Made by a program: the position numbers and the translations under genes
Shown: in pieces, positions 25,539 through 34,608 of the stretch
Layout of the letters: each line of letters opens with the position of its first letter
Position numbering within the stretch: the stretch's first letter is position 1
Origin: Paracidovorax konjaci
Lineage (GTDB): Bacteria; Pseudomonadota; Gammaproteobacteria; Burkholderiales; Burkholderiaceae_C
Assembly: GCF_900112675.1 (NCBI RefSeq)
Contig: NZ_FOMQ01000014.1
Location: 84,783-125,224, forward strand
Reading direction: 5' to 3'
DNA length: 40,442 bases
Notes under the pieces: model-generated
Told to the model about the DNA's origin: nothing
Seen by the model: only the letters and a program-made list of their open reading frames with translations
Databases searched by the model: none

Positions 25539-26792
25539 TCACTCCGCCAGGAAGAGTTCCTGCAGATCGCTCAGGAAGTCGAATCCGCGCTCCGTGGGCC
25601 GCACGCGCGCCATGCCGCGCTCGATCAGCCCCTTGCGCTCGGCCTCGTCCAGCGCGCCGGCGATCGCCGTCAGCGGCAGCCCCGTGCGATCGATGAAATC
25701 CTGCAGCGCGAAGCCTTCGCGCAGGCGCAGTGCATTGAGCATGAACTCGAACGGCAGGTCTGCCCGGCGCACTTCCTGGTCCTGCGCCACGGCATTGCCA
25801 GCCAGCGCCTGTTCCATGTAGCGCTTCGGGTCGCGAAACCGCACCTGCCGCGCCACGCGGTGCGCGAAGCTGATCTTGGAATGCGCGCCCGCGCCGATGC
25901 CGAGGTAATCCCCGAACTGCCAGTAGTTGGTGTTGTGCACGCAGGCATGCCCTTCGCGTGCATAGGCGGAGATCTCGTAGCGCCCCAGCCCCGCAGCGCC
26001 GGTCAGCTCCGTGATGCGGTCCAGCATCGCGTAGGCCTGGTCGTCTTCCGGCACCTGGGGCGGGAACTTCGCGAAGTAGGTGTTGGGCTCGATGGTCAGG
26101 TGGTAGATGGAGATGTGCGGCGGTGCCATCGACAGCGCCAGCGCCATGTCTCGCTCCAGATCCTCGAGGGTCTGGCCGGGCAGCGCATACATGATGTCGA
26201 GATTGAACGTATCGAAGGCCTGCGCGGCCTCCTGCACGGCCGCCAGGGCCTGCGCGCGGTCGTGCACCCGCCCCAGCGCCTTCAGGAAGCGGTCATCGAA
26301 GCTCTGCACCCCCACGGACAGCCGCGTCACCCCGGCCGCGCGGTAGGCCCGGAAACGGTCCTTCTCGAACGTGCCTGGATTGGCCTCCAGCGTGATCTCC
26401 GCATCGGCTTCGAGCCGCAGGCGTGCGCGCACATCGCCGATCAGCCGGTCGATCGACGCCGGCGAGAACAGGCTGGGCGTGCCGCCGCCGATGAACACGC
26501 TGTGCACCGTGCGGCCCCACACCAGCGGCAGCGCCGCCTCCAGGTCGGCCATGAGCGCGTCCAGGTAGCGGGCCTCGGGCAGATCGCCGCTGCCGCCCTG
26601 CGCCTCGTGCGAATTGAAGTCGCAGTAGGGGCATTTCTTCAGGCACCACGGCAGGTGCACGTACAGCGACAGCGGCGGCAGGCTGCCCAGACTCAGCACG
26701 CCGGGGCGCATCGAATGCCGCACGTCGCGCAAGGGTGCGGGCCGCTCTTCGGCACCCTGGATGCCGCTGGCAGGAACGATGGGAATGGACAC
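25539..26792 (-). CDS. hemW: Radical SAM haem chaperone HemW
   Basis: A 417-residue radical SAM protein that inserts haem into respiratory proteins (formerly called oxygen-independent coproporphyrinogen oxidase-like). The 4Fe-4S ligands are Cys50, Cys54 and Cys57 in LPWCLKKCPYCDFNSH, with the extra Cys-free tail typical of HemW. SVFIGGGTPSLFSP, ARYEISAYAREGHACVHNTNYW and the C-terminal HemW winged domain (RGFDFLSDLQELFL) are conserved. The frame starts with GTG at 26792; an ATG at 26711 is an alternative. It follows rph and rdgB on the same strand with a 51-base gap. Confidence 0.95.
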   Translation of the reverse strand: MSIPIVPASGIQGAEERPAPLRDVRHSMRPGVLSLGSLPPLSLYVHLPWCLKKCPYCDFNSHEAQGGSGDLPEARYLDALMADLEAALPLVWGRTVHSVFIGGGTPSLFSPASIDRLIGDVRARLRLEADAEITLEANPGTFEKDRFRAYRAAGVTRLSVGVQSFDDRFLKALGRVHDRAQALAAVQEAAQAFDTFNLDIMYALPGQTLEDLERDMALALSMAPPHISIYHLTIEPNTYFAKFPPQVPEDDQAYAMLDRITELTGAAGLGRYEISAYAREGHACVHNTNYWQFGDYLGIGAGAHSKISFAHRVARQVRFRDPKRYMEQALAGNAVAQDQEVRRADLPFEFMLNALRLREGFALQDFIDRTGLPLTAIAGALDEAERKGLIERGMARVRPTERGFDFLSDLQELFLAE

Positions 26793-26843
26793 GGGCGAAA
26801 CAGCAGGAAAAAGAGATTGCTTGGGAAGCGCCGGCGACCGGCT

Positions 26844-27443
26844 TCAGAACCAGCTCTCGCGCATCAGCGCGAGCATCTGCCGGGCCGAACGCCCGCGGTG
26901 GCTGTGGGCATTCTTGACCTCGGCCGGCAGCTCGGCGAACGTCTTGCCGAATTCGGGCAGGAACATGACCGGATCGAACCCGAAGCCCTGGCTGCCGCGC
27001 GGCTCCGTGGTGATCTCCCCGACAACGCGTCCCACTGCGATCAGCGGCTCCGGGTCCTCGGGGCTGCGCACCGCCACCAAGGTGCTCACCATCGCCGCGC
27101 GCCGGGTCGCCGCGCCCTGCAGTTGCTCCAGCAGCGCGCGCACGTTGTTGGCGTCGCCCTTTTCGTACCCGAACCGGGTGGCGTAGTGGGCCGTCTGCAC
27201 GCCCGGCAGCCCGCCGAAGGCATCCACGCAAAGGCCCGCGTCGTCGGCCAGGGCGGGCAGGCCGGTGTGCAGCGCAGCGAACCGCGCCTTGGCCAGCGCG
27301 TTCTCGACGAAGGTGTGGAAAGGCTCCTCGGCCTCGCCCACGCCCAGGTCCGCCTGCCGCACCAGTTCCACGCCCAGCGGAGCGAACATGCTTTGCAGTT
27401 CGGCCAGTTTGCCGCGGTTGTTGGAGGCTAAAACGAGTTTCAT
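26844..27443 (-). CDS. rdgB: RdgB/HAM1 non-canonical purine NTP pyrophosphatase
   Basis: A 199-residue house-cleaning enzyme that hydrolyses XTP, dITP and ITP to monophosphates and keeps them out of DNA. Conserved blocks: LVLASNNRGKLAEL at the N-terminus, FVENALAKA, LADDAGLCVDAFGGLPGVQTAHYA (catalytic Asp) and GFGFDPVMFLPEFGKTFAEL with SHRGRSAR at the end. The ATG at 27443 gives the standard N-terminus; a TTG two codons upstream is less likely. It lies between rph and hemW in the order common in Burkholderiales. Confidence 0.96.
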   Translation of the reverse strand: MKLVLASNNRGKLAELQSMFAPLGVELVRQADLGVGEAEEPFHTFVENALAKARFAALHTGLPALADDAGLCVDAFGGLPGVQTAHYATRFGYEKGDANNVRALLEQLQGAATRRAAMVSTLVAVRSPEDPEPLIAVGRVVGEITTEPRGSQGFGFDPVMFLPEFGKTFAELPAEVKNAHSHRGRSARQMLALMRESWF

Positions 27444-27484
27444 GGTCAAAAGGCCTTCATGCCGCCGATTTCATTAGAAAGTTT

Positions 27485-27501
27485 GCTATTAATTTAATAG
27501 C
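27485..27501. repeat. 17-base palindrome over the rph stop codon
   Basis: A perfect inverted repeat, GCTATTAA-T-TTAATAGC, covers the last codons and the stop of rph. It is AT-rich in a very GC-rich region and may be part of a short dispersed intergenic repeat. Confidence 0.5.
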
Positions 27502-28235
27502 GAACGGTGCTGCAGCGCGATCAGCTCCTGCACGCCCTGGCCCGCCAGGTCGAGCAGCCGGTCCATCTCCTGGCGCGTGAACGCCACGCCCTCGGCGGTG
27601 CCCTGCACCTCCACGAAGCGGCCTTCTCCGGTCATGACCACGTTCATGTCGGTGTCGCACTTCGCGTCTTCGGTGTATTCGAGATCGAGCAGCGGCGTGC
27701 CCTGCACGATGCCCACCGACACCGCGGCCAGCGGCGCGGTGATGGGCGACGCGGCGATCTTGCCCGCCACCAGCAGCGAGGCGACCGCATCGTGCGCGGC
27801 CACCCAGGCGCCCGTGATCGCCGCCGTGCGGGTGCCGCCGTCGGCCTGGATCACGTCGCAGTCGAGCTGGAGGGTGCGCTCGCCCAGAGCCTTCAGGTCG
27901 AACACCGCGCGCAGGCTGCGCCCGATCAGGCGCTGGATTTCCTGCGTGCGGCCGCTCTGCTTGCCGCGCGCGGCTTCGCGGTCGCTGCGGGTGTGCGTGG
28001 CGCGCGGCAGCATGCCGTATTCGGCCGTCACCCAGCCCTCCCCGCTGCCGCGCTTGTGCGGCGGCACCCGCTCTTCGAGCGAGGCAGTGCACAGCACTTT
28101 GGTGTGCCCGAACTCGATGAGCACCGAGCCCTCCGCATGCATCGTGTAGCGGCGCGTGATGCGCACCGGACGCAGGGCGTCCACCGCGCGGCCGGCGCTG
28201 CGCTCGAAAGGACCGGAAATCGCTGGAAGGTTCAT
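27489..28235 (-). CDS. rph: Ribonuclease PH
   Basis: A 248-residue phosphorolytic 3'-5' exoribonuclease that trims tRNA precursors. Family blocks are [44 protein letters not shown] (phosphate-binding Arg), [41 protein letters not shown] and [19 protein letters not shown] (catalytic acids). The length is normal (about 238-245). The last residues (SLLN) come from an AT-rich palindrome that crosses the stop codon. First gene of an rph-rdgB-hemW run. Confidence 0.96.
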   Translation of the reverse strand: MNLPAISGPFERSAGRAVDALRPVRITRRYTMHAEGSVLIEFGHTKVLCTASLEERVPPHKRGSGEGWVTAEYGMLPRATHTRSDREAARGKQSGRTQEIQRLIGRSLRAVFDLKALGERTLQLDCDVIQADGGTRTAAITGAWVAAHDAVASLLVAGKIAASPITAPLAAVSVGIVQGTPLLDLEYTEDAKCDTDMNVVMTGEGRFVEVQGTAEGVAFTRQEMDRLLDLAGQGVQELIALQHRSLLN

Positions 28236-28389
28236 GGGTCGGAGGTCAGGAAAGGCAAGAGGAAACGATGGATGGGCCGGCCGCGGCAGCGGGAGCGCCG
28301 CGGCCTAGGGAGTCGAGACTGCGCCGGGATTGCAAAAAGCAGAAAGGCGCCCGCCCTCCGGCCGTGCGCGTGGAACCGCCACTGCGCCG

Positions 28390-29304
28390 TCAGGCCTTGC
28401 GCGCGGCGGAACGGCGGATCGCCTCGTTGATCTCGGCGATGGAGCGCTCGATGGCTTCGTCGTCGAGGTCGTCCAGCTCATCGCCCTGTCCGCCATCGAA
28501 CAGCTCCGCCTGGATGGTCGAGGCGAAACCATCGTCGCCGATGTGGTGCGTCGAAATGCCCTGCGTGGACTCGAAGGTGTCGGGCGTCTCCCACTCCATC
28601 GCCACCACGGTGACGTTGTCGCTGGAATCGCCCGCCTTGCGCAGGGCATCCTCGACCAGCTCGGGCACGGCCTGCGCCACCGGAAGGCGGCCGAGTTGCC
28701 GTGCGATGGACGCATCGTCCAGCGCCCCCCAGAGACCGTCGGAGCACAGCAGGATGCGGTCGCCCTGCTCCAGCGCGACGGGGCCGGTGATGTCGTAGAT
28801 CGGCTTCGTCGGCGAGCCCAGGCAGGTGAAGAGCACGTTGCGGTTCACGCGGTCCAGCCCGGGCAGCGACGCATTGCGCAGCTCCATGTAGGAGTGGTCG
28901 CGCGTGCGCGTCAGCAGCTCGCCAGAGCGGACCATGTACAGGCGCGAGTCCCCGCAATGCACCCAGCTCGCGCTGCCCGACTGCACCACCGCGGCCACGA
29001 GCGTGGTGCGCGGCGTGTCGAGCATGCCCTTGTCGCTCGCGTAGCGCAGGATCTGGTGGTGGGCGGCCAGCAGGGCCTCGGCCAGGAAAGCATCCACGTC
29101 GGGCAGCACGGGCTTGGCCTGCCGCTGGAATATCGCGGACACGGTCTGCACGGCGATCTGCGCGGCCACTTCGCCTTCCGGATGGCCGCCCATGCCGTCG
29201 GCCAGCACGAACAGGCTGGACTCCCGCGTGTAGCAATACCCCATCCGGTCTTCGTTGAGCTCGCGGCCGCCGCGGCGGCTGACCTGGAAGACGGAAAACT
29301 TCAT
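28390..29304 (-). CDS. PP2C-type Ser/Thr protein phosphatase
   Basis: A 304-residue cytoplasmic phosphatase of the PPM/PP2C family (Stp1/PrpC type). The metal-binding motifs are visible: RGGRELNEDR, LADGMGGHPEGEVAA, HCGDSRLYMVR, LCSDGLWGAL and DSSDNVTVVAM. A C-terminal acidic tail (GDELDDLDDEAIERSIAEINEAI) is extra to the catalytic core. Its start overlaps the stop of the kinase gene (ATGA), so the two are made together and probably act on the same phosphoproteins in opposite senses. Confidence 0.93.
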   Translation of the reverse strand: MKFSVFQVSRRGGRELNEDRMGYCYTRESSLFVLADGMGGHPEGEVAAQIAVQTVSAIFQRQAKPVLPDVDAFLAEALLAAHHQILRYASDKGMLDTPRTTLVAAVVQSGSASWVHCGDSRLYMVRSGELLTRTRDHSYMELRNASLPGLDRVNRNVLFTCLGSPTKPIYDITGPVALEQGDRILLCSDGLWGALDDASIARQLGRLPVAQAVPELVEDALRKAGDSSDNVTVVAMEWETPDTFESTQGISTHHIGDDGFASTIQAELFDGGQGDELDDLDDEAIERSIAEINEAIRRSAARKA

Positions 29305-30323
29305 TTCTGCTTCGCTCCCCCGCCCAGGCGCGTGGCCTCGCCCACCTTCTGCGCGTTCTTCTTGGTGTCGGACACCAGGGTGTCGAGCTGCAGGCGCATC
29401 TTCTCGCCCACCGAGAGCTTGGTGTAGCGGCGTTCGCCCTCGCGGCTCAGTTCCTTCTGGAGCGCGAACACCGATTGCGGCCGCGAAAGGGGATCGAGCG
29501 CCATGCACCATTCCACCACCTCGATGAGATTGTCGGAATACACGCCCCGCAGCTTGCTGAGCGCGAGCGACAGGCGGTCCTTCTCGGCCCGCTGGGGCGC
29601 CTCGTTGGGCGGAAAGCCCTGCATGCACGCGTAGATGCAGGCACCGATGGCATAGATGTCGGTCCAGGGGCCCATGGAGGAATCGCGCCGGTACATCTCG
29701 GGCGCCGCGAAACCGGGCGTATACATGGGGCGGATGAAGTTGCCCTCTTTCGAGAGCACCTCGCGCGCGGCCCCGAAATCGATCATCACGGCCTTGTTGT
29801 CGTCGGTGATGAAGATGTTGGCGGGCTTGATGTCCAGGTGCAGCATCTTGTGCTGGTGCACGATGCGCAGTCCGCGCAGCACTTCGTCGAAGAGTGACCG
29901 GATGGTCGATTCGCGGAACACCTTCTGGGTCTTGAGGTCGCGCGCGGTGATGATGAAATCCTGCAACGTCGCGCCTTCCAGGTAGTTCATCACCATGTAG
30001 ACCGTCTCGTTCTCCCGGAAGAAATTGAGAACGCTGACGACCGACGCATGGGATATCTGGGCCAGGGCCCGCCCCTCTTCGAAGAAACTCTTGAGCCCCA
30101 GCCGGTAGAGCGAAAGCTTCTCGGGAGGCACCTTGGGCAGCAGTTCGCCCGGCGAACGCGTGGCGAGGGAGGAAGGAAGGTATTCCTTAATGGCGACCTG
30201 CTGGCCTTCGGGATCGAGGGCGAGATACACCACGCCAAAGCCACCAGAGGACAGCCGGCGCACCACGCGGTAGCCGCCGAGCATCGTGTCGGGCGGCAGG
30301 GGAGCCGGCTTGATTTTTGACAT
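29301..30323 (-). CDS. Hanks-type Ser/Thr protein kinase
   Basis: A 340-residue cytoplasmic kinase without membrane helix or PASTA domains. The Gly-rich loop is LSSGGFGVVY (24-33) and the ATP-binding Lys is in VAIKEYLP (Lys46). The catalytic loop reads HLDIKPANIF (Leu where most have Arg, so a non-RD kinase) and DFG is at 182-184; PGFAAPEM is the activation-segment end. A C-terminal helical tail (from ~300) is polar. It is paired with the PP2C gene. The pair resembles PpkA/PppA-like modules, but no type VI secretion gene is in the window. Its start diverges from yicC. Confidence 0.93.
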   Translation of the reverse strand: MSKIKPAPLPPDTMLGGYRVVRRLSSGGFGVVYLALDPEGQQVAIKEYLPSSLATRSPGELLPKVPPEKLSLYRLGLKSFFEEGRALAQISHASVVSVLNFFRENETVYMVMNYLEGATLQDFIITARDLKTQKVFRESTIRSLFDEVLRGLRIVHQHKMLHLDIKPANIFITDDNKAVMIDFGAAREVLSKEGNFIRPMYTPGFAAPEMYRRDSSMGPWTDIYAIGACIYACMQGFPPNEAPQRAEKDRLSLALSKLRGVYSDNLIEVVEWCMALDPLSRPQSVFALQKELSREGERRYTKLSVGEKMRLQLDTLVSDTKKNAQKVGEATRLGGGAKQK

Positions 30324-30410
30324 ATTTGCGAAGAAAACTCGGGCGCGTCTCGATCGAGAAAAGGAACCCGGATAATCGCCGGATCGCAAGCAATCACCGA
30401 AAAAAGTCCG

Positions 30411-31322
30411 ATGGCAGTTTACAGCATGACCGGCTACGCGAGCGCCCAGCTCGAGGCCTCCGCCACCGAAGCAGAAAGCGGTGCGCGCCCCGCACGGCTT
30501 GGCATCGAGATCCGCTCCGTCAATAGCCGCTTCCTCGACCTGGCCTTCCGCCTGCCCGACGAACTGCGCAGCCAGGAACCCGGTTTGCGCGCCCTGGTCA
30601 CCCAGCATCTCAAACGCGGCAAGGTGGAAGTGCGCGCTTCCATCGAAGCGGATGCGCAGGGCGCCCTGCCCGAGCCTTCCGCGCGGATGCTGCAGCGGCT
30701 CAATTCGGCGCAGGACGCCGTGCGCGCCTGGCTGCCCACCGCCGAGCCGCTGTCGGTGGCCGATGCGCTGCGTTTCTGTGCCAATGCCGGCGCCACCTCC
30801 AGCGAATGGAATCCGGACAACGTCCAGGCCCTGGCGGAACAGGCCTTGCAGGATCTGCTGGCCTCCCGGGAGCGCGAAGGCAAACGGCTTTCCGCGATGC
30901 TGCAGGACCGGGTCAAGCAACTGCGCACCTTGACGCGCCAGGCCGGCCCGCTGGTGCCCCAGCTGGTCGATCAGCAGCGCCAGCGTTTCCTCGAACGCTG
31001 GAAGGAGGCCATGGCCCTTGCCGAAGGCGCGCCCGTGCCGGAAGCCGCCCAGGACCGCGCCCTCTCCGAAGCCACCGCATTCGCCATCCGCATCGATGTG
31101 GCCGAGGAGATCACCCGCCTCGAATCCCACCTCGATGAGATCGAGCGCCTGCTGAAGAAGGGCGGAGACATTGGCAAGCGGCTCGATTTCCTGATCCAGG
31201 AACTGCACCGCGAAGCCAACACGCTGGGATCCAAGTCCGCCGCCATGGACCTCACCCGCATCAGCGTGGACATGAAGGTGCTCATCGAGCAGATGCGGGA
31301 ACAGGTCCAGAACATCGAGTGA
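30411..31322 (+). CDS. yicC: YicC/YloC family endoribonuclease
   Basis: A 303-residue protein with the YicC N-terminus (MTGYASAQ, then IEIRSVNSRFLDLAFRLPDELRSQEPGLRALV) and the DUF1732 C-terminal domain (EEITRLESHLDEIERLLKKGGDIGKRLDFLIQELHREANTLGSKS). YicC proteins are hexameric Mn-dependent endoribonucleases that take part in RNA turnover; E. coli YicC acts on the small RNA RyhB. It lies upstream of gmk, as in many proteobacteria, with a 43-base gap that includes an AT-rich stretch. Confidence 0.95.
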   Translation: MAVYSMTGYASAQLEASATEAESGARPARLGIEIRSVNSRFLDLAFRLPDELRSQEPGLRALVTQHLKRGKVEVRASIEADAQGALPEPSARMLQRLNSAQDAVRAWLPTAEPLSVADALRFCANAGATSSEWNPDNVQALAEQALQDLLASREREGKRLSAMLQDRVKQLRTLTRQAGPLVPQLVDQQRQRFLERWKEAMALAEGAPVPEAAQDRALSEATAFAIRIDVAEEITRLESHLDEIERLLKKGGDIGKRLDFLIQELHREANTLGSKSAAMDLTRISVDMKVLIEQMREQVQNIE

Positions 31323-31365
31323 ACGATAATTTTGCAGTTTTGATAGCAGCCCGCGCATATCACGT

Positions 31366-31986
31366 ATGGACTACCCAGGAAACCTCTTCGTAGTGGCGGC
31401 GCCGAGCGGCGCCGGCAAGTCGAGCCTCGTCAAGGCCTTGCTGGAGCTCGACTCGCATGTGCAGCCATCCGTCTCCCACACGACGCGCCCGCCGCGCGGC
31501 CAGGAAAAGCACGGCCGTGAGTACTTCTTCACGTCCGAGCCGGAGTTCGACACGATGGTCGCCGGGAACGGCTTCATCGAGTGGGCGCACGTCCATGGCC
31601 GCCGCTACGGCACCTCCCGCAAGGGCATCGAAGAGCGCATCGGCCAAGGTGCCGACGTCATTCTGGAAATCGATTTTCAGGGGGCGATGCAGGTCAAGAA
31701 GGCTTTCGCCAACGCGGTGCTCATTTTCATCCTGCCGCCGAGCTGGGAAGAGCTGCGCTCCCGCCTGGAGCGCCGCGGCGAAGACGCGCCGGATGTGATC
31801 GAACTGCGGCTCAAGAATGCGGCGCAGGAGATGGCACAGGCCGCGGAATTCGACTTCGTTATAATCAACGAGCTTTTTGAACGGGCGCTTTTCGACCTGA
31901 AAACTGTCGTCCATGCCCAGCGGCTCAAATATGCAGCCCAGCGCCGCGCTCGGGCCGACACCTTCGAATCCCTCAATATCGCCTAG
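31366..31986 (+). CDS. gmk: Guanylate kinase
   Basis: A 206-residue kinase converting GMP to GDP. It has the P-loop [11 protein letters not shown] (12-22), the GMP-binding blocks [21 protein letters not shown] and [34 protein letters not shown] (Walker B-like) and [13 protein letters not shown] (lid). Normal length. It leads the gmk-rpoZ-spoT set, which ties guanine nucleotide synthesis to ppGpp metabolism. I see no strong ribosome site at the ATG. Confidence 0.97.
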   Translation: MDYPGNLFVVAAPSGAGKSSLVKALLELDSHVQPSVSHTTRPPRGQEKHGREYFFTSEPEFDTMVAGNGFIEWAHVHGRRYGTSRKGIEERIGQGADVILEIDFQGAMQVKKAFANAVLIFILPPSWEELRSRLERRGEDAPDVIELRLKNAAQEMAQAAEFDFVIINELFERALFDLKTVVHAQRLKYAAQRRARADTFESLNIA

Positions 31987-32004
31987 ATCGCCTGGAGAAT
32001 CCGC

Positions 32005-32208
32005 ATGGCCCGCATCACCGTTGAAGACTGCCTCGAGCACATCCCGAACCGCTTCCAGCTCGTTCTGGCGGCCACGTACCGCGCGCGCATGCTGAGCCAG
32101 GGCCACGCCCCGAAGATCGAAAGCCGCAACAAACCCGCCGTCACGGCCCTTCGCGAAATCGCAGACGGCAAGATCGGCCTGGAAATGCTCAAGAAGGTTC
32201 CAGGCTGA
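32005..32208 (+). CDS. rpoZ: RNA polymerase omega subunit
   Basis: A 67-residue omega subunit. [30 protein letters not shown] is the canonical N-terminus and [20 protein letters not shown] the conserved C-terminal half. It helps assemble RNA polymerase and forms part of a ppGpp site in E. coli. GGAG lies before the ATG. Eighteen bases after gmk; followed by a clear terminator. Confidence 0.97.
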   Translation: MARITVEDCLEHIPNRFQLVLAATYRARMLSQGHAPKIESRNKPAVTALREIADGKIGLEMLKKVPG

Positions 32209-32241
32209 CCGCCTGAGCGCACCGAAGCGCTTCGCTACAAC

Positions 32242-32267
32242 AGCACCGCCAGGCGGTGCTTTTTTTT
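32242..32267 (+). terminator. Rho-independent terminator after rpoZ
   Basis: AGCACCGCC and GGCGGTGCT form a nine-base inverted repeat followed by eight T residues. It ends the yicC/gmk-rpoZ transcript before spoT, which therefore probably has its own promoter in the next 40 bases. Confidence 0.85.
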
Positions 32268-32308
32268 GCCTTCGGCGGACCTCGTGGGAGGCACGCTACA
32301 TTTAGGGT

Positions 32309-34576
32309 ATGAACGCGGTCTTGAACAAACCCTCCGCCCGAGAGCCGCGCCCCGGCGAAAACCCGGTGGCAGGCATGTCCACGGCGGCCGCCAACGCGGC
32401 CGCTGCCAGTTTTGCCACGCTCACGGAAAACCTGGATTACCTCGACGCCGCCAGCATCGAACTGGTCCGCCAAGCCTACCGCTTCGCGGACGAAGCCCAT
32501 CTGGGCCAGCTGCGCAACAGCGGTGAGCCGTACATCACGCATCCCATAGCGGTCGCGGCGCAGTGCGCGACCTGGAAGCTCGATGCCCAGGCGCTCATGG
32601 CTGCGCTGCTGCACGATGCCATGGAAGACTGCGGCGTCACCAAATCGGACCTGATCGACCGCTTCGGGCCACAAGTGGCAGAGCTCGTCGATGGCCTCAC
32701 GAAACTCGACAAACTCCAGTTCAACACCCGCGAAGAGAACCAGGCCGAGTCCTTTCGCAAAATGCTGCTGGCCATGGCCCGCGATGTGCGGGTCATTCTC
32801 ATCAAGCTGGCGGACCGCACGCACAACATGCGCACGCTGTCCGACATGCCGCGGACCAAGTGGGGGCGCATTGCCTCTGAAACACTGGAAATCTACGCGC
32901 CGATCGCCCATCGGCTCGGACTGAATCAGACCTACCGGGAATTGCAGGATCTCGCGTTCCGCCACCTGCATCCTTGGCGCTACGCGACGCTTTCCAAGGC
33001 AGTCAACAAGGCGCGCAACCGCAGACGCGACATCATCCAGAAGGTGCAGACCGAGGTGGACGCTGCGTTCTCCCGCATCGGCATGAAAGCGCGATTGGCA
33101 GGGCGAGAGAAAACGCTCTACGCCATCTACCAGAAGATGGACACCAAGCATCTCAGCTTTGCACAGGTGACCGATATCTATGGCTTCCGGGTGGTCATGG
33201 CGTCCGTGATCGACTGCTACACCGCCCTGGGTGTGTTGCACCAGCTCTACAAACCTGTTCCAGGAAAATTCAAGGACCACATCGCGATCGCCAAGCTCAA
33301 TGGCTACCAGTCGCTCCACACCACATTGGTAGGCCCATCCGGAATCAACATTGAATTCCAGATGCGCACGGAGGAAATGCATGTGGTGGCGGAGGCGGGG
33401 GTCGCAGCACACTGGCTCTACAAGGCGCAAAACGCCGAGGGCAGCACGGCAGAACGCCTGGGTACCAAATGGCTGCAGTCCTTGCTCGACATCCAGAACG
33501 AAACGCGTGATGCGGCCGAATTCTGGGACCACGTCAAGGTGGATCTGTTCCCCGATGCTGTCTACGTATTCACCCCGAAGAGCCAGATCATGGCTTTGCC
33601 TCGGGGAGCGACGGTTGTCGATTTCGCATATGCCATCCACAGCAATGTCGGTGACCGCGCAACGGCAGCAAAGATCAACAATGAGCAGGTGCCTCTGCGG
33701 ACCGAGTTGAAGAATGGCGATGTGGTGGAAATCATCACGGCCCCGGTGTCCACTCCCAATCCGGCATGGCTGGGATTCGTCCGAACAGGGCGCGCACGCT
33801 CCAAGATCCGGCATTACCTCAAGACCCTCGCCCACACCGAATCTGCAGGGCTGGGCGAGAAATTGCTGACGCAAGCACTGCGCGCCGAAGGCCTGGAGAG
33901 GCTACCGACCGAAGCAGAGAATCAGCCTCTCTGGGACAAACTGCTTCGATTCACCGGAAATCGTTCCCGCATCGAACTCATGACCGACATCGGCCTGGGC
34001 AAGCGCATTGCCGGGATCGTGGCCAAACGGCTCATGGTATTGATGGCGGAGCACGGGCACAGGCCGGACGCTCTTTTGCTGACCCGTGAACGCTACACGT
34101 CGCACGAAACCCTGTCGCAAGGGGGCGTCACGCTGGATGGCAGCGAAAACGCATCGGTTCAGTATGCAAGTTGCTGCAGGCCGGTTCCAGGAGACCCCAT
34201 CGTTGGCTATCTGGGCCGAGGAGAAGGCTTGGTGGTGCACAACGCGCAGTGCGGCGTTGCCAAGAAACTCCAGCACAAGGACAGCGAGCGCTTCATTACG
34301 GTGGATTGGGCGGATGAGCCCACCCGCATGTTCGAGACGGGCATTGTTGTGACCGTCACGAATGGAAAAGGCGTCTTGGCACGCATCGCAGCAGAGCTGG
34401 CCAGCTCCGAAGCCGATATCGTGCACGTCGATATGGATGAAGAAAAAGCCATGGACACCACGGATTTGCGTCTGGTGGTGGCAGTGCGCGATCAGGCACA
34501 CGTGGAAGCTTCATTGCGCAATCTTCGCCGCACGACGGCTGTACTGCGCGCCTTTCGCATCCTGCCTTCGATCTGA
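32309..34576 (+). CDS. spoT: Bifunctional (p)ppGpp synthetase/hydrolase SpoT
   Basis: A 755-residue RelA/SpoT homologue controlling the stringent response. The N-terminal HD hydrolase domain is intact (RNSGEPYITHPIAVA, AALLHDAMED with His-Asp at 102-103, and KLADRTHNMRTL). The synthetase domain follows (GREKTLYAIYQKM, DIYGFRVVMASV, KLNGYQSLHTTLVGPSGINIEFQMRT), then a TGS domain (VYVFTPKSQIMALPRGATVVDFAYAIHSNVGD), a zinc-finger/helical part (QYASCCRPVPGDPIVGYLG) and a C-terminal ACT domain. The intact HD box favours SpoT over RelA, in agreement with its place after gmk and rpoZ. It converges on greB. Confidence 0.95.
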   Translation: MNAVLNKPSAREPRPGENPVAGMSTAAANAAAASFATLTENLDYLDAASIELVRQAYRFADEAHLGQLRNSGEPYITHPIAVAAQCATWKLDAQALMAALLHDAMEDCGVTKSDLIDRFGPQVAELVDGLTKLDKLQFNTREENQAESFRKMLLAMARDVRVILIKLADRTHNMRTLSDMPRTKWGRIASETLEIYAPIAHRLGLNQTYRELQDLAFRHLHPWRYATLSKAVNKARNRRRDIIQKVQTEVDAAFSRIGMKARLAGREKTLYAIYQKMDTKHLSFAQVTDIYGFRVVMASVIDCYTALGVLHQLYKPVPGKFKDHIAIAKLNGYQSLHTTLVGPSGINIEFQMRTEEMHVVAEAGVAAHWLYKAQNAEGSTAERLGTKWLQSLLDIQNETRDAAEFWDHVKVDLFPDAVYVFTPKSQIMALPRGATVVDFAYAIHSNVGDRATAAKINNEQVPLRTELKNGDVVEIITAPVSTPNPAWLGFVRTGRARSKIRHYLKTLAHTESAGLGEKLLTQALRAEGLERLPTEAENQPLWDKLLRFTGNRSRIELMTDIGLGKRIAGIVAKRLMVLMAEHGHRPDALLLTRERYTSHETLSQGGVTLDGSENASVQYASCCRPVPGDPIVGYLGRGEGLVVHNAQCGVAKKLQHKDSERFITVDWADEPTRMFETGIVVTVTNGKGVLARIAAELASSEADIVHVDMDEEKAMDTTDLRLVVAVRDQAHVEASLRNLRRTTAVLRAFRILPSI

Positions 34577-34608
34577 CCGCACTCCAGAAACCTGCATGGC
34601 TTGAAACG

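Noticed and set aside
30324-31358. Extension of the kinase frame over yicC
   Set aside because: The yicC gene on the plus strand is unambiguous and the kinase begins normally at 30323.
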